Both the position numbers and the translations under genes were made by a program. From assembly GCF_003002925.1 (NCBI RefSeq), contig NZ_PVTK01000009.1, positions 62,001 through 126,000 on the forward strand: a stretch of DNA of 64,000 bases, in the 5' to 3' direction. This document shows, piece after piece, positions 48,353 to 57,640 of this stretch. The DNA comes from Vreelandella songnenensis (GTDB lineage Bacteria > Pseudomonadota > Gammaproteobacteria > Pseudomonadales > Halomonadaceae). The notes under the pieces are model-generated. The model was not told where the DNA came from. It saw only the letters and a list, made by a program, of their open reading frames with translations, and did not search any database. Positions within the stretch are counted from its first letter, which is position 1. Every line of letters begins with the position of its first letter.

Positions 48353-49408
48353 CTAGCGCGGGCGAATACTGGTCAGGTGACGCGTAACGGCAAGCCAGGC
48401 GCCCAGCCAGCCCAGCAGTGTACTGCAGGATAGCAAAATTGTGGCGCCTGTCATATCCAACTGCGGCAATGAGAAGCTTGCACCGTAGCTTGCCGCCAGT
48501 GCGGCTACGGGCAGCGACAGCCAGTGATTGCCCAGCCCAAGCAGGCCAAGGGCTAACAGTCCCCCGCCCAGGCCGTACCAGGCACCGCTGTACAGAAACG
48601 GCCGGCGCACGAAGGCATGGGTGGCACCAATCAGCATGACCACCTCGATTTCCCGCCGCCGGCTTTCCACTGCCAGGCGAATGGTATTGCCGACCACCAG
48701 CAGCACTCCGAGCCCGAACAGAACACCAAGCGCCAGCGCCACGCGCCGCCCAAGAGCTGCCAGATGCCGCAAGCGCTCGACCCAGGCCAGATCCACGCGC
48801 ACTTCATCGACGCCGGCCAGAGCCTCCAGCGTACCGGCCAGCTGCTGCATGGCCGCGGGTTCCACACTTTGCGGGCGCACCACGATGCTGGCAGGCAGTG
48901 GATTATCGTCAAGTCCAGCCAGCGCGTCGTCCAGCCCCAGCGACTGCTGAAACTCCGCCATGCCCTGCTCGGCGCTGATCATACGGGTATCGAGCACCGC
49001 CTCTTCGGCGCTAACCGCCTGCTCGATACGCTCCGCCTGGGCAGTATCCACGGCGGTTTGCAGATACACCGTGAGCGTGGCGCTCTCATCTAGCTCGGCA
49101 TCCAGCAGGCGGGCGCTATCCAGGGTCAGCCACAGGGCGGCGGGTAGCACCAGGGCAATCGCGATGGCAAGCATCGTCAGCAGATTGCCCACCGGGTGGC
49201 GCACCAGGCGGTAAAAGCTGTCCCAGCTCATGGCCCGGTGATGGCGACCCCAGGCACGCAGCCGGCTTGAAAAGCGCGTCTGATGGCTGTTGGCGCCCCC
49301 CCGCGACCGGGGTTTGGTTGCTTCCTGGCGAACAGGTGCGCGGGCCTTGGCCCTGGACGCCTTGGGTGCGGCCCCCTTGGGGCGCTTGGGCGTGGCTGAA
49401 GGCTTCAT
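48353..49408 (-). CDS. ftsX: Cell-division protein FtsX
   Basis: FtsX is the membrane half of the FtsEX ABC-type complex that activates septal peptidoglycan hydrolases. The 351 residues have a long basic Ala/Pro/Lys-rich cytoplasmic N-terminus (about 70 residues). After one membrane segment comes a periplasmic loop of roughly 110 residues. Three more membrane helices lie in the FtsX permease domain (RREIEVVMLIGATHAFVRRPF). The start overlaps the ftsE stop as ATGA. Confidence 0.95.
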   Translation of the reverse strand: MKPSATPKRPKGAAPKASRAKARAPVRQEATKPRSRGGANSHQTRFSSRLRAWGRHHRAMSWDSFYRLVRHPVGNLLTMLAIAIALVLPAALWLTLDSARLLDAELDESATLTVYLQTAVDTAQAERIEQAVSAEEAVLDTRMISAEQGMAEFQQSLGLDDALAGLDDNPLPASIVVRPQSVEPAAMQQLAGTLEALAGVDEVRVDLAWVERLRHLAALGRRVALALGVLFGLGVLLVVGNTIRLAVESRRREIEVVMLIGATHAFVRRPFLYSGAWYGLGGGLLALGLLGLGNHWLSLPVAALAASYGASFSLPQLDMTGATILLSCSTLLGWLGAWLAVTRHLTSIRPR

Positions 49409-50073
49409 ACGGCTCCCTCGTCGGCCACCAGGCGGCCATCGCGCAGGCGTAGAATGCGGTGGCGCAGGCGGGCAATCAGCGCCAGATCGTGGCTTGCAAT
49501 CATCACCGTGGTGCCGATGCGATTGAAGTCTTCGAAAAGCCCCATGATGTCGGTGGAAAGCTGCGGGTCAAGGTTGCCCGTGGGCTCGTCGGCGAGCAGT
49601 AGCGAGGGCTTGTTGACCACCGCGCGGGCAATGCCCACCCGCTGCTGCTCGCCACCGGAAAGCTCGACAGGCAGCGCCTTTTCACGATGCAGCAGGCCGA
49701 CCTTGTCGAGCGCGGCACGCACCCGGCGCGCCGTTTCACGCGGCTCGATTCCCTGAATTTCCAAGGGCAGCGACACGTTGTGAAACACGCTTCTATCAAA
49801 CAGCAGCTGATGGTCCTGAAACACCACGCCGATCTGGCGGCGGTAAAACGGCACCTGGCTTGCGTGCAGCTGGGCAATATCGTGCCCGGCCACCATGACA
49901 CGACCGCGACTGGGTTTTTCAAGGCGCATGATCAGGCGCAGAAGCGAGCTTTTTCCTGCCCCGGAGTGGCCGGTCAAGAACACCATCTCGCCGCGTTCGA
50001 CGCGAAAATCCAGATGAGCCAGAGCTTCAAAACGCCCGCCGTAGCGCTTGCCCACATGCTCGAAAGCGATCAT
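49405..50073 (-). CDS. ftsE: Cell-division ATP-binding protein FtsE
   Basis: FtsE is the ATPase that drives FtsX and links to FtsZ. The 222 residues contain Walker [14 protein letters not shown], the FtsE-typical [16 protein letters not shown], signature [14 protein letters not shown], Walker [14 protein letters not shown] and the H-loop ASHDLALI. It overlaps both ftsY and ftsX by 4 nt. Confidence 0.97.
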   Translation of the reverse strand: MIAFEHVGKRYGGRFEALAHLDFRVERGEMVFLTGHSGAGKSSLLRLIMRLEKPSRGRVMVAGHDIAQLHASQVPFYRRQIGVVFQDHQLLFDRSVFHNVSLPLEIQGIEPRETARRVRAALDKVGLLHREKALPVELSGGEQQRVGIARAVVNKPSLLLADEPTGNLDPQLSTDIMGLFEDFNRIGTTVMIASHDLALIARLRHRILRLRDGRLVADEGAV

Positions 50074-51476
50074 GCGCGGCCGTCATCCCCTTGGCGGTCA
50101 AACAGTGCGTTGACGAAGTCTTCCGCCTCGAAGGGACGCAGGTCGTCCAGGCCTTCGCCCACGCCGATAAAGCGAATGGGCGTTTTCAGCTGCTTGGCCA
50201 GGGCAAAGATGATCCCGCCCTTGGCAGTACCGTCGAGCTTGGTCAGCGTGATGCCGGTCACCGGCACGGCTTCGTTGAAGGTGCTGGCCTGGGAGATGGC
50301 GTTCTGCCCGGTGCCCGCATCCAGCACCAGCATCACTTCATGAGGCGCGGTATCGTCGAGCTTCTTCATCACCCGATGGACCTTTTTCAGCTCCTCCATC
50401 AGGTGGCTCTTGTTGTGCAGACGCCCGGCGGTGTCGGCGATCAGCACATCCACCCCACGCGCCTTGGCCGCCGCCACCGCGTCATAGATGACCGAGGCGC
50501 TGTCGGCACCGGTGTGCTGGGCAATGACCGGCACCTTGTTGCGCTCGCCCCACACCTTGAGCTGCTCGACCGCCGCCGCCCGGAAAGTATCACCGGCGGC
50601 GAGCATGACGCTCTTGCCTTCGCGCTGAAAACGCTGAGTGAGCTTGCCGATGGTAGTGGTCTTGCCCACGCCGTTGACCCCGACCACCAGAATGACGAAG
50701 GGTCCGTCCGCCTGGCGGTTCAAGTCCAGCGGTGTCGCCACCGGACCCAGCATGGCGGCAAGCTCCTCCTGCAGGCCACGGTAGAGCGCCTCGGGGTTGT
50801 TGAGCTCCTTGCGCGACACTCGCGCCTCGAGCCGCTCGATGATCTCGCTGGTCGCTTCGATGCCCACGTCCGCCATCAGGAGCTGGGTTTCCAGGTCTTC
50901 CAGCAGCTCGTCATCGATCTGCTTTTTACCCAGAAACAGATCGGCGATGCCGTCGGTCAGGTTGGCGCGGGTCTTGCCCAGGCCCGACTTGATACGCGCA
51001 AACCAGCCCTTCTTCTCAGCTGTCTCGGCAACCGGCTTCTCCTGCAAGGCAGGCTTGGTGCCGGCCTCTGCTACCAGAACAGGGGTGGGCTTTAGCTCCG
51101 GCTCGGGGTCGGGTGTCGGCTCGGACTCGGGTTCACTCTCTGGCGCTGACTGAATTTCCGGCTCAGGCTCAGGTTCGGGGGCAATCTCGGGCTCGGGCTC
51201 GGGCTCAGGGACTATTTCAGGCTCGGGCTCACTGTCAGGCTCAGGCGCCAGCTCAGGCTCAGGAGCGGGTTGAAGCGCTTGCTCGGAGGCCTTTTCAGCC
51301 TCGGGTGCCGGGATGGCGGCGTCTGCGTCACGCGCGGAGGTTTCCGGCGCTATCACCGGCTCCGGGGCGGGGAGTTCTTCGCCTGCTGGTGCCTGCGCGT
51401 CCTGGTCCTGCGGCGCTTGCTTGTTTACATCTTCCTGGGAGTCATGCTTTTTCTTACGCTTGAAAAAACCAAACAT
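50070..51476 (-). CDS. ftsY: Signal recognition particle receptor FtsY
   Basis: FtsY is the SRP receptor GTPase that docks ribosomes making membrane proteins. The 468 residues have a short basic N-terminus ([11 protein letters not shown]). A very acidic A domain of about 140 residues is dominated by Pro-Glu repeats ([17 protein letters not shown]). The N domain ([16 protein letters not shown]) and G domain follow, with [39 protein letters not shown] and [10 protein letters not shown]. The E-P repeat is longer than in E. coli and may vary in length by slippage. Confidence 0.97.
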   Translation of the reverse strand: MFGFFKRKKKHDSQEDVNKQAPQDQDAQAPAGEELPAPEPVIAPETSARDADAAIPAPEAEKASEQALQPAPEPELAPEPDSEPEPEIVPEPEPEPEIAPEPEPEPEIQSAPESEPESEPTPDPEPELKPTPVLVAEAGTKPALQEKPVAETAEKKGWFARIKSGLGKTRANLTDGIADLFLGKKQIDDELLEDLETQLLMADVGIEATSEIIERLEARVSRKELNNPEALYRGLQEELAAMLGPVATPLDLNRQADGPFVILVVGVNGVGKTTTIGKLTQRFQREGKSVMLAAGDTFRAAAVEQLKVWGERNKVPVIAQHTGADSASVIYDAVAAAKARGVDVLIADTAGRLHNKSHLMEELKKVHRVMKKLDDTAPHEVMLVLDAGTGQNAISQASTFNEAVPVTGITLTKLDGTAKGGIIFALAKQLKTPIRFIGVGEGLDDLRPFEAEDFVNALFDRQGDDGRA

Positions 51477-51565
51477 GGGGGCATCCGACTAAAAAGGTGA
51501 ACATTGTGACCATCCTACCACCGCCAACCAAGACTTTGGATAAGCAGCCCGCTACAATCCACGAT

Positions 51566-52198
51566 ATGACACGACAACGCTCCTCTCGCTCCTCTTCTCG
51601 ACCAGGCACTCGCCCAACTGCTGCGCGCGGCACACCCGCCAAGCCGCCGGGCAAGCTGCGTATTATCGGCGGTGATTACCGGCGCCGCCAGCTGCCCGTG
51701 CTCGACCGCCCCGGCCTTCGTCCCACGCCGGACAGAGTTCGCGAAACGCTGTTCAACTGGCTGGGCCAGGCCCTTTACGGCCAGCGCGTGCTGGACCTGT
51801 TTGCGGGTACCGGCGCCCTCGGCATAGAAGCGCTCTCGCGCGGTGCCGCTCAGGTCGACTTTGTCGAACGCGACAGCAGTGTGGCTGCGTATATCACTCA
51901 AAACCTGGCGACCCTTGGCGCTGCCCGTGGCCAGGTAGCCCCACGCGATGCGCTTGCGTTTCTCGAACAAGGCGCAAGCCCTTATGACCTGGTATTTCTC
52001 GACCCGCCCTTTCATCAAGCGCTTGCCGAACCCTGCTGCAACGCGCTGGAAGCCAAAGGGTGGCTTGCGCCTGACGCCATGATTTACCTGGAAACCGAGC
52101 GCTCGCTCACACCCAGGGTACCCGCCAACTGGCAACTGCATCGTGAAACCCAGGCGGGCGAAAGCACCGCCCGTCTCTACCGGCGGCAAACACCCTAA
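51566..52198 (+). CDS. rsmD: 16S rRNA (guanine-966-N2)-methyltransferase
   Basis: RsmD methylates G966 of 16S rRNA. From the ATG at 51566 it has 210 residues with a Ser/Arg-rich N-terminal extension, then LRIIGGDYRRRQLPV, RPTPDRVRETLFNWL, motif I LDLFAGTGALGIEALSRGA, and catalytic LVFLDPPFH. A GTG at 51497 would lengthen it by 23 residues but is less like the family. A TACAAT just upstream of the ATG may be a -10. It is divergent from ftsY as in E. coli. Confidence 0.92.
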   Translation: MTRQRSSRSSSRPGTRPTAARGTPAKPPGKLRIIGGDYRRRQLPVLDRPGLRPTPDRVRETLFNWLGQALYGQRVLDLFAGTGALGIEALSRGAAQVDFVERDSSVAAYITQNLATLGAARGQVAPRDALAFLEQGASPYDLVFLDPPFHQALAEPCCNALEAKGWLAPDAMIYLETERSLTPRVPANWQLHRETQAGESTARLYRRQTP

Positions 52199-52220
52199 AC
52201 AGCGCTTGCCGACAGCGGCT

Positions 52221-52237
52221 GCGAGCGTTACGCTCGC
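52221..52237 (+). promoter_or_regulatory. Small hairpin between rsmD and zapB
   Basis: GCGAGCG-TTA-CGCTCGC forms a 7-bp stem 22 nt after rsmD. It lacks a T-tract and may only weakly affect transcription. Confidence 0.35.
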
Positions 52238-52292
52238 CTCATTCGCCCGGTGGGCACCTTAGTTGTTCGTTTTTTCAACCTTGGAGGTTTAC

Positions 52293-52487
52293 ATGAGCCT
52301 GGAACTGTTCAATCAGCTCGAACAGAAAGTCACCGATACGGTGGAAGCGCTGGAAATGATGAAGCTCGAAAACGAAGAGCTGCGTGATGAGAACGCCCAG
52401 CTCAAGCAGGAGCGCGAAGAGTGGGAACGCCGCCTGAACGGTCTTTTGAGCAAGTTCGAATCCAGCGACACCGGCAGCAACGCTTAA
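52293..52487 (+). CDS. zapB: Cell-division protein ZapB-like coiled coil
   Basis: A 64-residue protein that is almost entirely coiled coil: SLELFNQLEQKVTDTVEALE then LENEELRDENAQLKQER. ZapB stabilises the FtsZ ring through ZapA. GGAGG lies directly upstream of the ATG. Small coiled coils are hard to assign, so the name rests on the characteristic start and length (E. coli 81). Confidence 0.75.
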   Translation: MSLELFNQLEQKVTDTVEALEMMKLENEELRDENAQLKQEREEWERRLNGLLSKFESSDTGSNA

Positions 52488-52936
52488 TTCAGCACCAGCG
52501 ACATCAGTAGCGCATCTTCACGCCCGGCGGTTTGATCGACAGCCGGGTAGTAGCCTTTGCGCTGCCCATCATGAACAAACCCGAAGTGTCGATAAAGCGC
52601 AATCGCCGCCTGATTACCGGCGCGCACTTCAAGCAGCAGACGCTCGCTTTGCCACTCACTCGCCTTGACCAGCACCGCCTGCATGAGCGCGCGACCCACC
52701 CCCTGATGACGACAGCTGGGCAGCACGCCAATGGCTTGAAGCTCTGCCTCGAACGGTAAGCGTGCCAGCAGGGCGTAGCCCACCAGCGTCTGCTCTTGAA
52801 AGCACCCAAGCACGCTACTGTCTGCGCGGGTAGCCATTAACGCTTCTTCAAGCAGGCTTGCGCTGACGCCACTCTGAGCCTGGGCTTCAAGCGCCGCCAA
52901 CGGCGCGTAATCGCGTTGCGAAAGCTCAGTCACCAT
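52484..52936 (-). CDS. rimI: Ribosomal protein S18 alanine N-acetyltransferase (GNAT)
   Basis: RimI acetylates the N-terminus of S18. The ATG at 52934-52936 gives 150 residues of GNAT fold: ELQAIGVLPSCRHQGVGRAL (acetyl-CoA loop), LLLEVRAGNQAAIALYRHF, and GFVHDGQRKGYYPA, the RimI-typical C-terminal block. It overlaps the upstream holD-like gene by 11 nt and zapB (convergent) by 4 nt. The rimI-after-holD order is as in E. coli. Confidence 0.92.
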   Translation of the reverse strand: MVTELSQRDYAPLAALEAQAQSGVSASLLEEALMATRADSSVLGCFQEQTLVGYALLARLPFEAELQAIGVLPSCRHQGVGRALMQAVLVKASEWQSERLLLEVRAGNQAAIALYRHFGFVHDGQRKGYYPAVDQTAGREDALLMSLVLN

Positions 52937-53768
52937 GTGGGGCGTCTTGTTTTGCACGTGCCTGCCACGCTTGCGCCAGAGCGCTCAGCATCGGCCAGAG
53001 CGCGCGCTTCGCCTCACCGCTTTGCAGCAGATGTTCAAGCGCAGGTCCTTGCCAGAGCGGCAGTGCCAGCGTCTGGCTTTGCGCATCCTGCACATTCAGC
53101 ACGCGCAGGGTATCGGCAACGCTCTCGCTCTCTGCTCCCCCCCACCAGAGAACGCGCTCAAGCGCCCACTGCTTACGGCTGGCACTGCCGGCAATAAACG
53201 CCGAAAGCCCCTCGCGGGCCTCTTCCAGCGGCTCTTCCACGGCAAAGGTGTTGGCCATGGGCGGCCACTTGAACTGCGTGACCTCCGTTACGTCCTGCTC
53301 GATACCCGCAGCCAACAGCAGATTGCCCAGCAGGCGCTGCGCCTGGGGCGTGAGTTCGCCGGGGTGCAGGCTCAGCCAGCGATTGCCGATACACACGCAG
53401 GAGAGCGTAAAGTGCAGCGGTCTGGCAGGTGTCGCAGGTGAAGGTCTGGCAGCCGGCTCGACAGGCTTTTCAGCCTCCTGAGTGGCCGGCACTTCGGGCG
53501 CCGGCTGGCCAAGCAGTGCGCGCACCGCGGAAGGCGATGCCGAGGCGGGCGGCGGCTCGGCCTGCCGGGGTCTGGCGGGTTCAGCACGCGGAGCCGGGGC
53601 GTCGTCCAGCAGCGCCTGGAGGCGCTCGCGCGGCGGCGGCGCGGCTTGTGGCGTCTCATCCCACTCGCAGGCCTCGGTGGGCCGCGCATTGGGCAACTGA
53701 TAGCGCGCCACCCACCCGGTAATGCCCATGGCATCCAGATAGTGGCGCCTTGCAACCTCCGGTGTCAC
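52926..53768 (-). CDS. holD: Putative DNA polymerase III psi subunit (HolD-like)
   Basis: This 280-residue protein directly precedes rimI, the position of holD in E. coli. The N-terminus RRHYLDAMGITGWVARYQLP resembles the clamp-loader-binding start of HolD (LQQLGITQW). The C-terminal half has features in the same order as HolD: LLGNLLLAAGIEQDVTEVTQ and, near the end, EAKRALWPMLSALAQAW. Between them lies a Pro/Ala/Glu-rich linker (about residues 42-118) that makes it twice the E. coli length of 137. The start is GTG, overlapping the BolA-family stop as GTGA. Similarity was judged by eye, so the name is provisional. Confidence 0.6.
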   Translation of the reverse strand: MTPEVARRHYLDAMGITGWVARYQLPNARPTEACEWDETPQAAPPPRERLQALLDDAPAPRAEPARPRQAEPPPASASPSAVRALLGQPAPEVPATQEAEKPVEPAARPSPATPARPLHFTLSCVCIGNRWLSLHPGELTPQAQRLLGNLLLAAGIEQDVTEVTQFKWPPMANTFAVEEPLEEAREGLSAFIAGSASRKQWALERVLWWGGAESESVADTLRVLNVQDAQSQTLALPLWQGPALEHLLQSGEAKRALWPMLSALAQAWQARAKQDAPHGD

Positions 53769-54073
53769 TGGCCGCCGCCACGGCAGTTGGGCGAGTCCGG
53801 ACGTTCACCGCCGCGCGCCTGCCACTCTGCAGGCGTATAAAGATGCAGCGCCAGGGCGTGTACCGGGCCCGACAGTTCGTCGGCCAGCAGGGCGTAGATC
53901 TTCTGGTGGCGCTTGACCGGCATCAGACCGTCGAAGCTCTCGCTTACCAGCGTCACCTTGAAGTGGGTTTCGGCGTTGGCGGGCACATTGTGCATATGGC
54001 TTTCATTCTCCACACGCAGCACGTCCGGCGTCAGCGCCGCCAACTTCTGCTCGATCTGTGCTTGCACTGTCAT
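53765..54073 (-). CDS. BolA family protein
   Basis: A 102-residue BolA/IbaG fold protein. VENESHMHNVPANAETHFKV contains the family His and the loop. SFDGLMPVKRHQKIYALLADEL is the conserved helix segment, followed by VHALALHLYTPAEWQ. BolA proteins pair with monothiol glutaredoxins in iron-sulphur handling. The ATG at 54071-54073 has AGGAG 8 nt upstream. It is translationally coupled to the holD-like gene. Confidence 0.9.
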   Translation of the reverse strand: MTVQAQIEQKLAALTPDVLRVENESHMHNVPANAETHFKVTLVSESFDGLMPVKRHQKIYALLADELSGPVHALALHLYTPAEWQARGGERPDSPNCRGGGQ

Positions 54074-54113
54074 GCAGATTCTCCTCGACATTCAACGTTG
54101 TTATTGTACGCGC

Positions 54114-55517
54114 TTACTTGCCGCCAGACGATGCCCGGCGTTCAACAAGCGCGCGTCTTGCAAGCGGCATTCTGGAAAGACTGGCCAGCAGCGCAAGCCC
54201 GGATGTGGCCGCCCCCAGCCACAGCGTGACCTGAACCGCCAGGCCAAGCGCCAGAGCCGCCCCGACCAGCGCCACGCCAATCGATTGGCCGACGGTACGT
54301 ACGGTACTCATCACCCCGGACACGTTGGCGCTGCGCTCAGCGGGCAGGCTACTCATCATTTCCCGGTTGTTGGGCGGCTGGAACAGGCCAAAGCCGATCC
54401 CGCACAGCGCCGTGCGCCACAGGCTTTCAGCCACGCCCATGGATTCATCCACCAGCGCCAGAGCCACCAGGCCCACAATCAAGAACCCAAGCCCGACACT
54501 GGATAAAACGCTTGGGTTGATACGATCAGCAAGCCGCCCGGCAAGCGGGCCTACCAGCATGATGGCGAGTGGCCAGGGAGTAAACAGCCAGGCGGTTTCC
54601 AGGGGCGTAAAGCCCATCTGCTCCTGGTAGAAAAACGACAGCGCCACGAAGGTCAGGCCCTGGCCGATAAACGCAAGCCCGGAGGCGGAAACGGCCAGGG
54701 TAAAGCGCTTTTCGGCAAATACGCTAAGCGGCAGCAGCGGATAGGGCGCGCGGCGCTGGCGGGCAATGAAGCCTGCGCCGCTGGCAACCGACAGCGTCAC
54801 CCAGGCACCCGCCTGCCAAAACGGTGCAGCGTGCCCCACAGTATCCATGGCCAGAAAGAAGCTTGCCAGCATCAGCATGGAAAGCAGCGCCCCCAGAACA
54901 TCGAAGCTTCCCAGGCGAGGCTTGTCGCGGGGCAGCGCACGGTGGGCAAGCCACAGCGAGCAAAGCCCGAGCGGCAGGTTGAGCGCAAACAGCCACGGCC
55001 AGTTCACAAAGGATAAAATCACGCCGCTCAGCGTAGGCCCGGCTGCATAGCCGCCCGCGACCACCAGTGCACTCAATCCCAGAGCGCTGCCCAGCAGGCG
55101 CGAAGGGAAGATTGCCCGGTACAGTGAAGGTCCGATGGAGAGCGTGGCCGCCGCGCCCAGCCCCTGCAGGGCGCGAAACGCCAGCAGCACCTCCAGATGA
55201 CGGGAAAGTGCGGCGCCCAGCGCTCCCAGCATGAACGTGGTCAGTCCGAACAGATAGATACGCCGTCGGGTCGCAAGCTCGCTGATACCGGCGAACACCA
55301 GCAGAAAGGCCGCGCACACCACCTGGAACATGTTGGTGATCCATACCGCCCGCGCCGGGGAGGCGTCCAAGTCGGCGGCGATGGTGGGCAGGGCCAGGTT
55401 GATCATGGTGGTGTCGACCACCGCCATCAGTGTACCGGTGATCAGCGCCAGCACGGCCAGGGCGCGTTTTGGCCCGGGCAGGCCATCGTCACCGGGACGG
55501 GTTTCAAACAGTCGCAT
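54114..55517 (-). CDS. MFS drug-efflux type transporter (DHA2 family)
   Basis: A 467-residue membrane protein with about 14 predicted helices. Helix 1 has the DHA2 motif MAVVDTTMINLALPTIAADL. Motif A is degraded (GISELATRRRIYLFGL), and motif C-like Gly/Pro spacing is present in GGYAAGPTLSGVILSFVNWP. Such proteins export drugs or metabolites by proton antiport. No regulator or periplasmic partner gene lies beside it, so the substrate is unknown. It is 40 nt upstream of the BolA-family gene and may be co-transcribed with it. Confidence 0.88.
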   Translation of the reverse strand: MRLFETRPGDDGLPGPKRALAVLALITGTLMAVVDTTMINLALPTIAADLDASPARAVWITNMFQVVCAAFLLVFAGISELATRRRIYLFGLTTFMLGALGAALSRHLEVLLAFRALQGLGAAATLSIGPSLYRAIFPSRLLGSALGLSALVVAGGYAAGPTLSGVILSFVNWPWLFALNLPLGLCSLWLAHRALPRDKPRLGSFDVLGALLSMLMLASFFLAMDTVGHAAPFWQAGAWVTLSVASGAGFIARQRRAPYPLLPLSVFAEKRFTLAVSASGLAFIGQGLTFVALSFFYQEQMGFTPLETAWLFTPWPLAIMLVGPLAGRLADRINPSVLSSVGLGFLIVGLVALALVDESMGVAESLWRTALCGIGFGLFQPPNNREMMSSLPAERSANVSGVMSTVRTVGQSIGVALVGAALALGLAVQVTLWLGAATSGLALLASLSRMPLARRALVERRASSGGK

Positions 55518-55550
55518 GGGCGGGGTTGTTCCTGAACGAAACGGCTAACA

Positions 55551-55580
55551 CGTTAAAACCGGCCTGGGCCGGTTTTAACG
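55551..55580 (-). terminator. Palindromic hairpin downstream of the acidic unknown gene
   Basis: CGTTAAAACCGGCC and its complement with a 2-nt centre form a 14-bp-arm palindrome, 38 nt after the gene that ends at 55619. The T-tract (TTTT) is part of the stem, so it is a plausible but not textbook terminator. Confidence 0.6.
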
Positions 55581-55618
55581 TTTACAAGTGCTTTGACATC
55601 ATGCCGAAGCGCTACGCG

Positions 55619-56005
55619 CTATTCCTGCTCGCTATCCAGCAGAAGCGCGTCATCCACATCGGAGATTTCCAGCGCCGTTTCGTCATCCAGATCGATGGCC
55701 AGATAGCTGTGCTCGACGCGTAGAAAGTGCTGAAACAGTGCCCAGTCAATCGAGTCCGGCCACTGGCGCTCGTCCTCTTCCCAGGCGCGAAGCTCGGTTT
55801 CGAGGATCTCGACATGGCGGTCGCGCACGAAGGTTTCGAGCGCTTCCGGGGTGTCCATTTCAGGAATCAGGTAAATGGTACTTTCACGTTCGACGTCGTC
55901 CAGTGTCAGGTCGTCGTCTCCCATGGTGGGTTCCAGCGCATTGATCCAGTCCACGAAGGGCTGGGTCGGCCTGACGCTCAGAGCGGAGCGGTTAAGCAGT
56001 TTCAT
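55619..56005 (-). CDS. Acidic conserved-type protein of unknown function
   Basis: A 128-residue soluble protein from the ATG at 56003-56005 (GAGGAG upstream). It begins MKLLNRSALSVRPTQPFVDW and is very acidic (GDDDLTLDDVERE, RAWEEDERQWP, and a C-terminal run of Asp/Glu including DLDDETALEISDVDD). It contains YLIPEMDTPEALETFV. There is no signal peptide or membrane segment. I recognise no characterised function. It lies 90 nt downstream of lysS on the same strand. Confidence 0.78.
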   Translation of the reverse strand: MKLLNRSALSVRPTQPFVDWINALEPTMGDDDLTLDDVERESTIYLIPEMDTPEALETFVRDRHVEILETELRAWEEDERQWPDSIDWALFQHFLRVEHSYLAIDLDDETALEISDVDDALLLDSEQE

Positions 56006-56095
56006 GGGATTCTCCTCGCCGTCGAAACGTTGACCATTATGGGCGCTAAAACGCGCCCTTACCAACTTTTACTCTACCTCTTTCGATATGGGGCG

Positions 56096-57607
56096 TTACT
56101 CCACTTCCGGGCGCATGGCCGGGAACAGCAGCACATCGCGAATCGAGGCGCTGTCGGTAAACAGCATCACCAGCCGGTCGATACCGATGCCCTCGCCCGC
56201 CGTGGGTGGCATGCCGTACTCGAGTGCCCGCACGTAGTCGGCATCATAGTACATGGCTTCCAGGTCGCCGGCGTCCTTCTCGGCGGCCTGCTCGCGGAAG
56301 CGCTCGGCCTGATCTTCGGCATCGTTGAGCTCCGAGAAGCCGTTGGCGATTTCGCGCCCGCCGACAAAGAACTCGAAGCGGTCGGTAACGAACGGATTGG
56401 CATCGTTGCGCCGCGCCAGCGGGCTGACCTCGGCCGGGTATTCGGTGATGAAAGTCGGCTGGTCGAGCTTGTGCTCGGCCACTTCTTCGAAGATTTCCGT
56501 CTGAACCTTGCCAAGCCCCCAGCTCTCCTTGACCTTGATACCAAGCTTCTGGGCGGTGGCGCGCGCCGCCTCGAGGCTATCCAGATCCGCCTCAACAATG
56601 CCGTCACCATGATCCAGAATCGACTGCTTGAGCGTGAGGCGCCTGAACGGCTGGCCGAAGTCGTAGCTTGCGCCCTGGTACTCAAGCGTCGTGGTGCCCA
56701 GCACTTCCTCGGCGGCCGTGCGCAGCATCGCCTCGGTCATGTCCATCAGGTCATTGTAATCAGCGTAGGCCCAGTAGAACTCGACCATGGTGAATTCAGG
56801 GTTGTGGCGCGTGGAAAGCCCTTCATTGCGGAAGTTGCGGTTGATCTCGAAGACCTTCTCGAAACCACCCACCACCAGGCGCTTGAGGTAAAGCTCCGGG
56901 GCGATACGCAGATACATGTCCATGCCCAGCGCATTGTGATGGGTCACGAACGGACGCGCCGTGGCCCCGCCAGGAATCGCCTGAAGCATCGGCGTTTCCA
57001 CTTCCATGAAGCCACGGGTTTCAAAGAAACGTCGCATGGAGCTGATCACAGCGGCCCGCGTCTCGAACGCCTTGCGCGACTGCGGGTTCATGATCAGGTC
57101 CACGTAGCGCTGGCGATAGCGTGCTTCCTGATCGGTCAGGCCGTGGAACTTGTCCGGGAGCGGGCGCAGGCTCTTGGTCAGAAGCTGGGCATCGATCATC
57201 ATCACGTACAGATCGCCCTTGCCGGATTTATGCACCGGGCCGCGGGCGGCAACGATATCGCCGATATCCCAGCCCTTGACGTCTTCGAGCACGGCTTCCG
57301 GCAGGCCTTTCTTGTCCACGTAGAGCTGGATCTGGCCGGCCACGTCCTGAATCACGATGAACGGGCCGCGCTTTCGCATGATGCGCCCGGCCACCGAGAC
57401 GTGATGGTCAAGCGTCTCGAGCTCGGCCTTGTCCTTGTCGCCGAACTGCTCCTGCAGCTCGACGGTCAGGCTATCGCGGCGAAAGTCGTTCGGAAAAGCG
57501 CTCTTTCCTTGCGCTGCTGCCAGCTCACGACGCGCGGTGAGCTTGGCGCGACGCTCGGCGATAAGATGGTTTTCGTTGTCCGGAGAAGACGCGTCTTGAT
57601 TGGCCAT
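56096..57607 (-). CDS. lysS: Lysyl-tRNA synthetase (class II)
   Basis: LysS charges tRNA-Lys. The 503 residues have an OB-fold anticodon domain ([19 protein letters not shown]). The class II core follows: motif 1 region [15 protein letters not shown], motif 2 [20 protein letters not shown], and motif 3 [16 protein letters not shown]. It lies 33 nt after prfB, the same prfB-lysS order as in E. coli. Confidence 0.98.
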   Translation of the reverse strand: MANQDASSPDNENHLIAERRAKLTARRELAAAQGKSAFPNDFRRDSLTVELQEQFGDKDKAELETLDHHVSVAGRIMRKRGPFIVIQDVAGQIQLYVDKKGLPEAVLEDVKGWDIGDIVAARGPVHKSGKGDLYVMMIDAQLLTKSLRPLPDKFHGLTDQEARYRQRYVDLIMNPQSRKAFETRAAVISSMRRFFETRGFMEVETPMLQAIPGGATARPFVTHHNALGMDMYLRIAPELYLKRLVVGGFEKVFEINRNFRNEGLSTRHNPEFTMVEFYWAYADYNDLMDMTEAMLRTAAEEVLGTTTLEYQGASYDFGQPFRRLTLKQSILDHGDGIVEADLDSLEAARATAQKLGIKVKESWGLGKVQTEIFEEVAEHKLDQPTFITEYPAEVSPLARRNDANPFVTDRFEFFVGGREIANGFSELNDAEDQAERFREQAAEKDAGDLEAMYYDADYVRALEYGMPPTAGEGIGIDRLVMLFTDSASIRDVLLFPAMRPEVE

Positions 57608-57640
57608 GGGGCACCCTATTCATGTTCGAACGCTGAAAGA

